DNA of 64,000 nt from Ensifer adhaerens (lineage in GTDB: Bacteria; Pseudomonadota; Alphaproteobacteria; Rhizobiales; Rhizobiaceae), in assembly GCF_028993555.1 (NCBI RefSeq), contig NZ_CP118611.1:248001-312000 (forward strand), read 5' to 3'. Positions 54,049 to 62,822 of this stretch are shown one piece after another; position 1 is the stretch's first letter, and each line of letters opens with the position of its first letter. The notes beneath the pieces were generated by a model. That model worked only from the letters and a program-made list of their open reading frames with translations, did no database searches and had not been told where the DNA came from. The position numbers and the translations under genes are program-made.

Positions 54049-54846
54049 ATGCTATTCGCACCCAATGACATAACCTCAGTCATGATTGAGGCAGCCCGAG
54101 CCGGCGGCGGCGTTGCCATGCGCTATTTCACGGCTGACGAGCCATTGGAGATGATCGAAAAGGCGCCACGCGACTATCAGCTTGCGGCTGATGTCGCGAC
54201 CGAGCGAGCAATTGCTGCCGTACTGTCCGAGCGTTTCAAGGACGCGGGCATTTCCGGTGAGGAGGGCACGAGCGAACGAAAGGGAACGGGGACTGCGCGC
54301 TTCGTGATCGACCCGATCGATGGTACATCCAACTTCGCCTTTCGCATCCCGTTCTTCGCCCAGGTCATTTCCTATGTCGAGGACGACGGGATCGTCGCCG
54401 GTGTCGTCTACGATCCCGTGCGCGACGAGATGTTCGTGGCAGAGAAGGGAAGGGGCGCCTACCTCAACGGCAAGCGTTTGCCGCCGCTTGGCGCGGTAGA
54501 TCCGGAACGCTCGGTGATCGGCGTCGGACTTCCTATTCCCGGCCAGGTGCGAAGCGTTGCCGTCGAGCGCTACCAGGAGGCGCTCGCCAAGGTGATTGAA
54601 ACGGCTGCCGTCACCCGCAGGCTCGGATCAGCCGCACTCGCCGTCGCCTATGTCGCCGCTGGCCGCCATCATGCCTGCTTCGAAGACAGCCTCGATATCC
54701 TCGACTACCTTGCCTCGGCTTTGATGGTTCGGGAATGCGGCGGCGTCGTTACCGATTTTTATGGCGTCGAGCAAAATGGCAATGGCGCCGTCCTCGCCAG
54801 CGTGCCGTCGCTCCACCCGTGGCTCACCGACCTGTTTGCCGGATAA
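54049..54846 (+). CDS. inositol-monophosphatase-family phosphatase
   Basis: A 265-residue SuhB-like phosphatase. It has G-E-E-G-T (metal Glu), D-P-I-D-G-T-S-N-F (metal Asp pair and substrate loop), and a C-terminal Asp in D-I-L-D-Y-L-A-S. It hydrolyses inositol or sugar phosphates. Its 3' end overlaps the 3' end of the convergent GDPD gene by 23 bp. The pair GDPD plus IMPase would split a phosphodiester and then free the sugar from phosphate. Confidence 0.9.
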   Translation: MLFAPNDITSVMIEAARAGGGVAMRYFTADEPLEMIEKAPRDYQLAADVATERAIAAVLSERFKDAGISGEEGTSERKGTGTARFVIDPIDGTSNFAFRIPFFAQVISYVEDDGIVAGVVYDPVRDEMFVAEKGRGAYLNGKRLPPLGAVDPERSVIGVGLPIPGQVRSVAVERYQEALAKVIETAAVTRRLGSAALAVAYVAAGRHHACFEDSLDILDYLASALMVRECGGVVTDFYGVEQNGNGAVLASVPSLHPWLTDLFAG

Positions 54847-55654
54847 CGGCCGAGATGAGTGGCTCCAGCACTTCCGGTTCGTCGGTCGTGATCTGATCCG
54901 TCCCAGCCGCCGCCAGGCGAAGCAAGGTGTCCTCAACTTCGGGATGGTCGCTGTTCAGCGTGTAGGCGTCGACCTTCATGCCTGCGGCCTGGAAGATCGC
55001 CACGACGTTCACGCCCGCCTCCAGCCCTGCAAGCACGATCGGGTATTCCAGATAAACGTAGGCTGCATGCGGGGCGGTAGCGATTGCCTCAAACGCGAAG
55101 CTCTCGAACGCTTTTGATCGTCTCAGTGCCGGCAGGGTCTCGTCGGTGCAGGGGTCGTAGCCGAGTTTCAGTGCGGGTAGGCCATTGGCGAGGCGTCGCA
55201 GTCCGATCGCGTCACCGCCGGTCAGGATGAAGCGATCGGCGCAATCGCCAAGGCGGGCCCTGAAGCGTTCGACATGTAGCGGCGATAGAGCTTCGACGTC
55301 ATCCTTGAAATCGAGTTGCATGAGTGCGCCGGCCCTAGCGGACACGGCCCGCATCATTGCCGTCAGTTCGCTGAAGAGCATCGGGCGTCGAGCGGCGACA
55401 CTGCCGTCGTCTGCGCGCATGGAGAGCCGGGTGACCGTTGCGGCCATTGCTCCGGCGACAGGACCGGCGCCGTCCGTCTCGCGGTCGAGCGTCGCGTCAT
55501 GCAAGCAGAGGAAGTCGCCATCGGCAAGGGCGCGAAGATCGACTTCCATGGAAGCGCCCAACCGCGCCCCGGCAATTGCATTGTCACGATCGAAGGCGAC
55601 ATCCGAACGGCGGCGGCGCAGTCGATGCCATTTGAAGGCAGGCTGCTTGATCAT
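54824..55654 (-). CDS. glycerophosphodiester phosphodiesterase-family protein
   Basis: A 276-residue GDPD barrel. The substrate and metal segment M-E-V-D-L-R-A-L-A-D-G-D and L-H-D-A-T-L-D-R-E-T-D-G are classical, and the catalytic His-Arg pair survives in K-W-H-R-L, though the usual H-R-G-G loop is replaced by H-R-L-R-R. The missing glycines suggest a shifted substrate. Its start overlaps the ATPase end by four bases (ATGA), so it belongs to the GH4/PfkB importer operon. It should cleave an imported sugar phosphodiester in the cytosol; no signal peptide is seen. Confidence 0.85.
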   Translation of the reverse strand: MIKQPAFKWHRLRRRRSDVAFDRDNAIAGARLGASMEVDLRALADGDFLCLHDATLDRETDGAGPVAGAMAATVTRLSMRADDGSVAARRPMLFSELTAMMRAVSARAGALMQLDFKDDVEALSPLHVERFRARLGDCADRFILTGGDAIGLRRLANGLPALKLGYDPCTDETLPALRRSKAFESFAFEAIATAPHAAYVYLEYPIVLAGLEAGVNVVAIFQAAGMKVDAYTLNSDHPEVEDTLLRLAAAGTDQITTDEPEVLEPLISAVIRQTGR

Positions 55655-56706
55655 TGTGAAGGACTGGAGGAACGGACGGCCTCATGCCCATCCTTGAAGA
55701 CGCAATAGTGACCGGCGGCGAGAAATACCTCCTGGCCAGGCTCAAGCGGCGTTTCAGTATCCATGTGAACCTTCAGGCGGTTCTGTCCGTCGGTCGTCGC
55801 CTCGACGGTTCGATAGGCGCCGAAATGGACGATGCGCGTGATCTTGGCCGGTGCTCGAGACGTGGCTCGGCCGAAGTGGATCTGCAGCTTCTCCGGCCTT
55901 ACCGCGAGCGTCGCAGCGCCGTCGGGCAGGGCGACGTCAAGGCTTATGCCGGCCGCGTTGATCGCCCCGTTGCTGATCGTGCCCTCGATCATGTTCATGG
56001 CTCCGATGAAGCCGGCCACGAACTTGTCGTGGGGGTGCGCGTAGATCTCGGCGGGGCCGCCCACCTGGTTGATCTTGCCGACGGACATGACGACGATGCG
56101 GTCGGCAATGGCAAGCGCCTCGTCCTGTCCATGGGTGACGAACACGGTGGTGATACCGAGTTCGCGCTGGATGTTGCGAACTTCCTCACGCAGTCGCTCG
56201 CGCAGATGCTGATCGAGACTGGCGAAAGGTTCGTCCATCAAGAGGATCTTCGGCTCGAGCACGATGCAGCGGGCGATCGCGACGCGTTGCTGCTGACCAC
56301 CCGAAAGCCGCAAGGGACTGCGCTTGCCAAAACCGCCGAGACCGACAAGGTCCAGCGCCGCCTCGACCTTGCGATCAATCTCGCTGCGGCTGAGCTTCCT
56401 CAACTTCAGGCCGAAGGCAATGTTGTCGTAGACGTTCATGTGCGACCACAGCGCATGGCTCTGGAAAACCATGGCGGTCGGTCGGTGTTCAGGTGCGGCG
56501 GCCGTGACGTCGACACCGTCGATCAGGACATGCCCGGCGGTCGGTTTCTCGAACCCGCCCATGATGCGCAGCAACGTCGACTTTCCGGACCCGGAAGGAC
56601 CGAGCAGGCAGACGAGTTCGCCCGACGCGATGTCCAGGGAAATATCGCTCAGCGCCGTCATGTCGCCGAATCGCTTCTCGATTCCCTTCAATTCCAACTT
56701 TGCCAT
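55651..56706 (-). CDS. ABC transporter ATP-binding protein (PotA/FbpC-like)
   Basis: A 351-residue ATPase with Walker A G-P-S-G-S-G-K-S-T, Q-loop F-Q-S-H-A-L-W-S (unusual W-S after A-L), signature [12 protein letters not shown], Walker B I-L-L-M-D-E-P-F-A-S-L-D, switch H-G-Q, and a TOBE-type C-terminal domain. The switch motif T-H-G-Q instead of T-H-D-Q is slightly atypical. It energises the two permeases encoded just upstream. Confidence 0.93.
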   Translation of the reverse strand: MAKLELKGIEKRFGDMTALSDISLDIASGELVCLLGPSGSGKSTLLRIMGGFEKPTAGHVLIDGVDVTAAAPEHRPTAMVFQSHALWSHMNVYDNIAFGLKLRKLSRSEIDRKVEAALDLVGLGGFGKRSPLRLSGGQQQRVAIARCIVLEPKILLMDEPFASLDQHLRERLREEVRNIQRELGITTVFVTHGQDEALAIADRIVVMSVGKINQVGGPAEIYAHPHDKFVAGFIGAMNMIEGTISNGAINAAGISLDVALPDGAATLAVRPEKLQIHFGRATSRAPAKITRIVHFGAYRTVEATTDGQNRLKVHMDTETPLEPGQEVFLAAGHYCVFKDGHEAVRSSSPSQ

Positions 56707-56742
56707 ATCAACGCCATCCCGAACGCGAGAACTTCAATTTGC

Positions 56743-57546
56743 TCATGCTCCGAACCCCTTGGCGAACTGGTTGGACGCGAGAACCCGGCGTGCAAAGAGC
56801 AGAGCGATAAACGAGGGCACCCATAGAAGTACGGACAGCACAGCGCCGTATTGGACCACGATCTGGCCCGTGATCATCTGCAACATGACCATCGGCATGG
56901 TGCGCAGCTTCGGCGCGCCGACGAGCCATGCGCCCTCTGTCTCGTAGAAGGTGGACACGAAGGTCAAAAGCATGGCTGCGCCGATCGCGGGGGCCGCCTG
57001 CGGAATGGTGATGCGAACGAAGGTCCTGATCGGCCCCGCCCCGACATCGCGCGCCGCCTCCTCCAGCCGTCTGTCGACGCCGCGGAAGGCGGCCGAAGGA
57101 AGCCAGATCATGATCAGCATGGTGTTGAGGAGCTGCACCAGGACGATGCCCCAGAAGGTGCCGACCAGCCGCAGGCTGAGGAAAAGCGTGGCGATCATGA
57201 CGATCAGGCCGAAGCGCGGGAAGGCGTTGATGGCGAGAAAGGACATCATGAAGGTGCGGCGCCCGACGAATTCCATGCGGGCGAAGGCGTAGGCTGCCGG
57301 CAAGCAGATCACCGCCGACAGCAGAGTAACGGTGACGGAAAGCGCCAGCGACAGCCGCAGTGCTGAAAGCACGTCCGCGCGCGCGAGCGTCGTATGCCAG
57401 TACCGCAGTCCCCAGTCCGTCGGCAGCAATGCCGGATAGTACCATTGCTCTGCGAATGCCCAGAGGAAGACGGTGGCGATCGGCATCACCACATAGGCAA
57501 CGAGGACGACGAGAATGAGAGTTCCGAAAATGGAGCTGACGCGCAT
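56743..57546 (-). CDS. ABC transporter permease 2 (PotC-like)
   Basis: A 267-residue six-helix permease with coupling loop E-E-A-A-R-D-V-G-A-G-P-I-R. The ATG at 57546 lies directly after the preceding permease's stop, so the genes are coupled. Confidence 0.93.
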   Translation of the reverse strand: MRVSSIFGTLILVVLVAYVVMPIATVFLWAFAEQWYYPALLPTDWGLRYWHTTLARADVLSALRLSLALSVTVTLLSAVICLPAAYAFARMEFVGRRTFMMSFLAINAFPRFGLIVMIATLFLSLRLVGTFWGIVLVQLLNTMLIMIWLPSAAFRGVDRRLEEAARDVGAGPIRTFVRITIPQAAPAIGAAMLLTFVSTFYETEGAWLVGAPKLRTMPMVMLQMITGQIVVQYGAVLSVLLWVPSFIALLFARRVLASNQFAKGFGA

Positions 57547-57547
57547 C

Positions 57548-58402
57548 TCACATGTCCTGTCTTTTCGTCAGCATGACGACATAGAGGATGCCGAAGACCG
57601 AACAGGTGAGGAATGTCACGACGGCCTGAGCGGCCGCAAAGTCGGGCTCGCGTACTTCGGCGAAGGTTCTGAGCATGTATGGACCCATCATCTCCGGCGA
57701 GGCGGGCCCCAGCATGTAGGGGATGACGAACGAGCCGAACAGGCTGATGACGTTAAGGGCAACGACGACCAGCAGCGAATCCGAGATCAGCGGCAGGATG
57801 ATCCGCCAGAAGATGGTGATGTAGCCCGCGCCCACGTCGCGCGCTGCCTCGATCGCCTCCTGCGAGACCTTGGCCATGCCGGCGGTCAGGATCAGGAGCG
57901 TCAGCGGCATGTGGTCCCAGACAAGGCCGATCACCGGTCCCCAGGGCGTGAGGTAGGGTGACTTGTAGAAGGTGAGGCCAATGGTTTCCAGCAGCGTCTG
58001 CATGAGACCGTTGGGACCGATGTAGCGGATCAGCGCGTAAGCCACGATGATGCCCGGCACGAACATCGGAAACAGCGCCAGTGCCTGCACGACGGCGGCG
58101 AGACGGCTGCGGGTGAAGTGGAGATAGATGGCGATCGGCAGGCAGACGGCAACCAGCAGTGCCAGCGTCACCGCCGTGGTCCAGACAGTGCGCAGATAGT
58201 TGGCTACGCTGTACGGATCGGTGAAGAACCGGTGATAGCGAGCAAGCGTCCAGGAGACGGATCCATCCGCATCCGTCTCCTGGAAGGTCCGCACGATGGA
58301 AACGCCGGCAGGGTAGAGCAGCAGGCTGGCCATGACCACGAGGGGAGGCCCGATCAGGAGCAGGCCTCGCAGGTTTCTAGCAAATGCGCTTTCGCGTCCC
58401 AA
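57548..58402 (-). CDS. ABC transporter permease 1 (PotB-like), TTG start
   Basis: A ~285-residue six-helix permease with coupling loop E-A-A-R-D-V-G-A-G-Y-I-T. The first ATG (58489) would lie 70 bp inside the binding-protein gene. I prefer TTG at 58402: it is 16 bp after that gene's stop and has GGAG eight bases upstream, giving L-G-R-E-S-A-F-A-R-N before the first helix. Certainty of the gene is high, of the start moderate. Confidence 0.9.
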   Translation of the reverse strand: MGRESAFARNLRGLLLIGPPLVVMASLLLYPAGVSIVRTFQETDADGSVSWTLARYHRFFTDPYSVANYLRTVWTTAVTLALLVAVCLPIAIYLHFTRSRLAAVVQALALFPMFVPGIIVAYALIRYIGPNGLMQTLLETIGLTFYKSPYLTPWGPVIGLVWDHMPLTLLILTAGMAKVSQEAIEAARDVGAGYITIFWRIILPLISDSLLVVVALNVISLFGSFVIPYMLGPASPEMMGPYMLRTFAEVREPDFAAAQAVVTFLTCSVFGILYVVMLTKRQDM

Positions 58403-58418
58403 AGCCGGCGCTCCGCGA

Positions 58419-59558
58419 TTAGTTGCGCGCCACGCTCGGCGCGACGTTGCGATACCAGCCGTCGTTGACGGCAGCTTCCCACTCGCCATCCGGGAAGGAC
58501 GGAATGGAGGACGGAATGATGTCCGCGTTGGCCGTGCGGATATCGTCGGACAGATAGCTCCACTCGATCGACGGGAAGCCCGCGACCTGATCGACGATCT
58601 GCTCTTGGACGGCGGGCGAGATCAGCACATTGGCAAGCTTGGCTGCTGCCTCCCTGTGGGTGGCATTGCTCGGGATGGTACAATAGGCAAAGCCGCCGAC
58701 AAAGGCGAGATCCTGCAATTGGGCAAGCTTGATATGCGGCGGCAGTTCGCCCGACTTCAGGCCGGAAATCGCCTGATCCGACCAGGTCGGGATCATCGAG
58801 ACCACGCCCGACATCAGGAGCTGGAGGGAGGGGGTGTTGCCGGCGGTGTAGGCGCCCTGCTGATAGAGCGAGGGTGCGAGATCCTTCAGTATGTCCCAAG
58901 CCGCCGGGAGCATCTTCTCGGCGCGTTCCTTCGAGAAATTCTCGGTGGTGAAGAGCGAAGGATCGCGACCGTTCGCCTCGTGGATGGCGCGGCGCACGAA
59001 GTTGCCGCCCGACCCGCCCTTGTCGGGGCGATTGTAGATGAACTGGCCCGGATTGGCCTTGATCCAGGTGGTCAATTCTTCCCAGGTCTTCGGCGGGGCG
59101 GAGACCTTGTTGGAATCGTAGGCGAGCACGACCTGCGAGCCGCGATAGGGAAGCCCGAAGGGCGTATCGACCGCGAGCTTGCTGAGTTTTTCGTAGTTCG
59201 AGAGGCCGGCCTTCGAAAAATCGAGCCACAGACCGGCCTCGATGCCCCCGACGGTGTTGCGCGGGTTGAAGGCTTCCATGACGTCAACCTGCGGGTCGCT
59301 GTTGGTCTTCAGGGCGGCGAGCGCGCGATCGGCAAGTGCCATCATGCCCGAATTGCCGTCGGACACGGTCACGTTGACGGCAAGGTCCGGCAGTTCCTGC
59401 TGCAGCGCCGGAACCACGACGTTGGACCAGAAATCGGCAAGGTTCTGGTCGCTACCGACGATGACCTCGACCGTCCCGTCATTGGCAAATACCAGTCTGG
59501 GGGCGACTGTAAGGGCGGCCGCGGCGGCGGCTCCCGCAAGAAATTCACGACGTTTCAC
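58419..59558 (-). CDS. ABC transporter solute-binding protein with twin-arginine signal
   Basis: A 379-residue binding protein of the spermidine/ferric class. The N terminus V-K-R-R-E-F-L-A-G with an alanine-rich core is a twin-arginine signal, so it is probably exported folded. The mature part opens T-V-E-V-I-V-G-S-D-Q-N-L and contains N-K-V-S-A-P-P-K-T-W-E-E-L, typical of the class. The GTG at 59558 has a gggagat site; a 54-codon upstream extension is discarded. It follows the PfkB gene in the GH4 operon. The ligand is inferred to be a phosphorylated glycoside, not measured. Confidence 0.9.
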   Translation of the reverse strand: MKRREFLAGAAAAAALTVAPRLVFANDGTVEVIVGSDQNLADFWSNVVVPALQQELPDLAVNVTVSDGNSGMMALADRALAALKTNSDPQVDVMEAFNPRNTVGGIEAGLWLDFSKAGLSNYEKLSKLAVDTPFGLPYRGSQVVLAYDSNKVSAPPKTWEELTTWIKANPGQFIYNRPDKGGSGGNFVRRAIHEANGRDPSLFTTENFSKERAEKMLPAAWDILKDLAPSLYQQGAYTAGNTPSLQLLMSGVVSMIPTWSDQAISGLKSGELPPHIKLAQLQDLAFVGGFAYCTIPSNATHREAAAKLANVLISPAVQEQIVDQVAGFPSIEWSYLSDDIRTANADIIPSSIPSFPDGEWEAAVNDGWYRNVAPSVARN

Positions 59559-59593
59559 TGCATATCTCCCGTTTTGCGATTGAGGGTGTCGTC

Positions 59594-60532
59594 TTACTTG
59601 CCTGCGTCTTTCAGCCGGCGAAGAAGTTCTCCTTCCACCGGCAGAGCCTTGCCGCCATGAGCGGTAACCGCCGCCGATCCGCATAGGACCGCGGCGTCTA
59701 GAACCTTTTCGAGCGGCCATCCCTGAAGGAGGCCGTAGATGAACCCGGCATTGAAGCTGTCGCCGGCGCCAGTCGTGTCTACGACGTCGACCTTGGGCGC
59801 GGGACGTTCGAGCACGTCCGTGCCCTGCTGGAGGAGGGCTGCGCCTTTAGCGCCGCGCTTCAGAACCGTGAGAGGCGTGAACCGGCTAATCGCAGCAAGT
59901 GCCTCGAGGTCGCTTTTGCCCGCCAGCCGTGCAGCCTCCGTGTCGTTGAGCAGGAAGCAGTCGGAGTTCTCGAGGATTGCAAGAAGATTGGCGTCTTCCA
60001 GGCTTTCATCCACATGCTGACAATCGAAGCAGCAATAGATGCCGTGCGAGCGGGCAAACGCGAAGAGCGCAGGCAGTTCGTTGCGGCAGGTCAGGCCCTG
60101 GACGAGCAGGACACGGGGGCGCAGGCGTGCCAGGATCTCGGTCGACGGCAAGGTCTCAGGACCATCAAAGCGGCTGATGAAACCGCGATCTTCCGCCATC
60201 GAGAAGGCGGCGCTGACACGGATGCGGTTTTCGGTGCGCCGCTGGAACAACGACGTATCCATTCCCTCCTTCTCGGCAGCCGAGATCATCAGGCTGCTGA
60301 AGAGGTCGCTGCCGGTCTCGCACCACCAGGCCACATTCGTGTTGAGAAGCGTGAGTGCGCGGGCGGTCGTAAAATTGGCGCCGGGCACCGCGTCGAAACC
60401 CTCAGACCACACATCCGCTCCAAGCCTCGGCACTTCGCCGAGACCCGAAAAGATCAGGTCGAAATAATACTCCCCCGCCAGTACGACGTCGTAGGGAGAT
60501 GCCCGTTCCCGCCTGAGGAGCATTAGCGCCAT
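59594..60532 (-). CDS. PfkB-family carbohydrate kinase
   Basis: A 312-residue PfkB kinase with early V-V-L-A-G-E-Y-Y-F-D-L, P-G-A-N-F-T-T-A-R-A in place of the usual G-G-x-x-x-N, and an intact V-D-T-T-G-A-G-D-S-F-N-A-G-F signature with catalytic Asp. The changed first motif suggests an atypical sugar. Its start overlaps the GH4 gene's end by ten bases; an internal ATG at 60523 is possible. It would phosphorylate the sugar released by GH4 or GDPD plus phosphatase. Confidence 0.9.
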   Translation of the reverse strand: MALMLLRRERASPYDVVLAGEYYFDLIFSGLGEVPRLGADVWSEGFDAVPGANFTTARALTLLNTNVAWWCETGSDLFSSLMISAAEKEGMDTSLFQRRTENRIRVSAAFSMAEDRGFISRFDGPETLPSTEILARLRPRVLLVQGLTCRNELPALFAFARSHGIYCCFDCQHVDESLEDANLLAILENSDCFLLNDTEAARLAGKSDLEALAAISRFTPLTVLKRGAKGAALLQQGTDVLERPAPKVDVVDTTGAGDSFNAGFIYGLLQGWPLEKVLDAAVLCGSAAVTAHGGKALPVEGELLRRLKDAGK

Positions 60533-61908
60533 TCTCCGGCAAAGGCGCTGTGCGCAGCGATGTATTCGTCAACCAGCGGCTCGGCCCTCGAATAGGAGAG
60601 GACGAGCGGGTGGGCGACCAAAGCCTCGACAGCCAGATCCTTGCGACGTTCCGCGATCGCTTTCACGGCAAGCCGCTCGTAGCGCTTGATATTGTGAACG
60701 AGTTGGGCCGGACCGTCCGGCATCGCGCCGATCTTTTTCGGCCGGATGCCGCTCTTGTCGACGATGCAGCTGACCTCGACGACGTCATCTGCGCGCAGGC
60801 CGTCGATGGCCTCGCCGTTGCGCACATTGAGGCCGATGTGGCACTCGGCGCCCGTCTCCATGGCGTCGATGATGTTGAGTGCCACGCCGGCATAACCCTC
60901 ACCAACGCCGTCAGCGGCATGGGACGTGACCGCGCGGATCGCCTTGTCGGCGTCCTCCATGCTCGGCGCCTCGGGACGCGCATAGTGCATGTAGGTCGCT
61001 TCTCGGCGCTGCTCATAGGCGAAGTAGGCGGCAAGCGCCGCATCGGGGTCCCGCTCAATGCCGATCGCCGAAAGCTGCTCGACGAGGGCGCGGTTGAGGT
61101 CACGCACCTCTTCGCCCCGCGTGCGCGCGTCGGATTGGATGTCACCGAGCGCCTTTTCGGCATAGTAGAAGTAATAGAGATACTCGTTCAGCCACAGCCG
61201 GTGACGGCGGATGATCGCCGGATCGAAGATGCGCTGCGCCGTCTCGGCAAGGAAGGCGTCGTCGTCGAGGAGGCCCTGAAGTACTTCAGCGCCGCCGACG
61301 CGGGCCGCGCGGGTGTAGGAAAGGTGATTGAGGCCGAACACCTCCGTCTGGACGTCACGAACGGAAACGCCGAGCTTTTGGGCCACCGCTTCCTGGGCCG
61401 CGTTCGCGCCGTCGCAGATACCGACCACGCGGTCGAAACCGGCATCCGAAAGTGCCTGAGCCACGAGGCCCGCCGGGTTGGTGAAATTGAAGAGCCAAGC
61501 ATCGGGGCTTACGCGCTTGAGCAGGCGCGCATAGTCGGTGATGACGGGAATGGAGCGCAACGCCATGGCAAAACCGCCCGGTCCGGTCGTCTCCTGGCCG
61601 AGGACGCCATGCGAAAGCGCAATGCGCTCATCCTTGACGCGGCCATCTTCGCCACCGGGACGAACCGTCGTGACCACATAGCGCGCACCTTCCAGGGCGC
61701 GCTCGGCCCCTGTGGTTGCCGAGATCTTCACAGGCGACTGCATCCGCATGGCGATTTCCTGCGCCAGACCGCCGAATATGTCGAGCTTCTTCTGGTCGAC
61801 GTCGTGCAGGCAGATTTCGGTCAGGCCGCTGCGCTCCGCGCGCCTGAGAGCCGAGGCCACAAAGAGGGGCGCTCTGACGCCGCCGCCGCCGATTAGAGTG
61901 AGCTTCAT
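60523..61908 (-). CDS. glycoside hydrolase family 4 (NAD- and metal-dependent 6-phospho-glycosidase-like)
   Basis: A 461-residue GH4 enzyme. The NAD-binding loop L-I-G-G-G-G-V-R-A-P-L-F starts the protein, N-F-T-N-P-A-G holds the substrate phosphate/hydroxyl region, and the metal ligands are Cys in V-G-I-C-D-G and His in G-L-N-H-L-S-Y. GH4 cleaves glycosides, often 6-phosphorylated, by an oxidation-elimination route that needs NAD and Mn. It is the first gene of the seven-gene - strand operon and faces the GntR/UTRA regulator. Confidence 0.93.
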   Translation of the reverse strand: MKLTLIGGGGVRAPLFVASALRRAERSGLTEICLHDVDQKKLDIFGGLAQEIAMRMQSPVKISATTGAERALEGARYVVTTVRPGGEDGRVKDERIALSHGVLGQETTGPGGFAMALRSIPVITDYARLLKRVSPDAWLFNFTNPAGLVAQALSDAGFDRVVGICDGANAAQEAVAQKLGVSVRDVQTEVFGLNHLSYTRAARVGGAEVLQGLLDDDAFLAETAQRIFDPAIIRRHRLWLNEYLYYFYYAEKALGDIQSDARTRGEEVRDLNRALVEQLSAIGIERDPDAALAAYFAYEQRREATYMHYARPEAPSMEDADKAIRAVTSHAADGVGEGYAGVALNIIDAMETGAECHIGLNVRNGEAIDGLRADDVVEVSCIVDKSGIRPKKIGAMPDGPAQLVHNIKRYERLAVKAIAERRKDLAVEALVAHPLVLSYSRAEPLVDEYIAAHSAFAGEWR

Positions 61909-61944
61909 CCGTCACCTCAAACATTCAACTTGGATAAGTGCTAA

Positions 61945-61958
61945 CTGGTTATATCCAG
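61945..61958. promoter_or_regulatory. palindrome resembling a HutC-type GntR operator
   Basis: ctgg-ttatat-ccag lies in the 125-bp head-to-head promoter gap between the GH4 operon and the GntR/UTRA gene. Size and AT-rich centre resemble sites of the HutC subfamily. The adjacent regulator is the likely ligand. Confidence 0.55.
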
Positions 61959-62033
61959 ACATGTCAAGATAGCGCATTGCATTTGCACTGCGATTGGTGC
62001 AGCAGTAGCAACATCACAATCTGGTGGGGAACG

Positions 62034-62822
62034 ATGGCCGCAGGTAGGACGACTGTTGACGAAGCGCTCATGGATCGGGTGCGTCTCAGACCGCTGGACC
62101 GCGGCGACCACCAACCGCTTTATCGGCAAGTGAAGCAGGCAATACTCGACCTTGTTCAGGATGGCGTGATCGCACCGAACGCGAAACTGCCCTCAGAGCG
62201 CGAACTGGTAGCGGCCTATGATGTCAGCCGTATTACAATTCGCCAGGCACTGGTCGAACTGGTGCAGGAGGGCCATCTGCAGAGCCAACCGGGCAAGGGC
62301 TTCTATGTCACTGAACGGCAGGAAGGCTTCGAGCTCCATTTGCTGACAAGTTTTACGGCCAATGCGATCGCCAAGGGCATGGTGCCCGGAAGCCGGACGC
62401 TGGAAGCAAAGATCTACGCAGCGCCTCCGGAAGTCACCCGTGCCCTTTATCTGCCGGCCTCCGCCGAAGTGGTCTTGCTCAAGCGTCTGAGAACGCTCGA
62501 TGGCGTCCCGGTGGTCATCCAGTACGATTGGCTGCAGCCGGCGATCTGCCCGGGACTGCTCGACCTGGACTGGTCAAGCGGCAACCGCTCGCTCTATGCC
62601 GAGCTGCGCGAGCGCTACGATCAGCGTCCCGTTCGCGGCCAGACGACGATCAGCGCGCGTTGCCCTGATCCGGAGGAGGAACAGTTGTTGAAACTGGAGC
62701 CGAACACGGCTGTGCTGACGCTCGACCAGATCGCATTCAATGCTGCGAACCGCCCGATAAACGTCTCGACTTCGATCCACCATCCGAAGCGGTACCCACT
62801 GAGCATCCAGCAGGGCGAGTAG
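62034..62822 (+). CDS. GntR-family regulator with UTRA domain (HutC type)
   Basis: A 262-residue regulator. A GntR winged helix (~25-95: L-P-S-E-R-E-L-V-A-A-Y-D-V-S-R-I-T-I-R-Q-A) is followed by a UTRA ligand domain (~105-250). UTRA proteins sense small molecules, often sugar phosphates. The ATG at 62034 follows ggtgggga; the open frame upstream covers the operator-like palindrome and is rejected. It is divergent from the GH4 operon and probably represses it. Confidence 0.92.
   Translation: MAAGRTTVDEALMDRVRLRPLDRGDHQPLYRQVKQAILDLVQDGVIAPNAKLPSERELVAAYDVSRITIRQALVELVQEGHLQSQPGKGFYVTERQEGFELHLLTSFTANAIAKGMVPGSRTLEAKIYAAPPEVTRALYLPASAEVVLLKRLRTLDGVPVVIQYDWLQPAICPGLLDLDWSSGNRSLYAELRERYDQRPVRGQTTISARCPDPEEEQLLKLEPNTAVLTLDQIAFNAANRPINVSTSIHHPKRYPLSIQQGE

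Noticed and set aside
58332..61896. Long + strand frames (58332-59660 and 60550-61896) over the GH4 operon
   Set aside because: Both are antisense to genes with intact catalytic motifs; neither has a ribosome site or recognisable domain.
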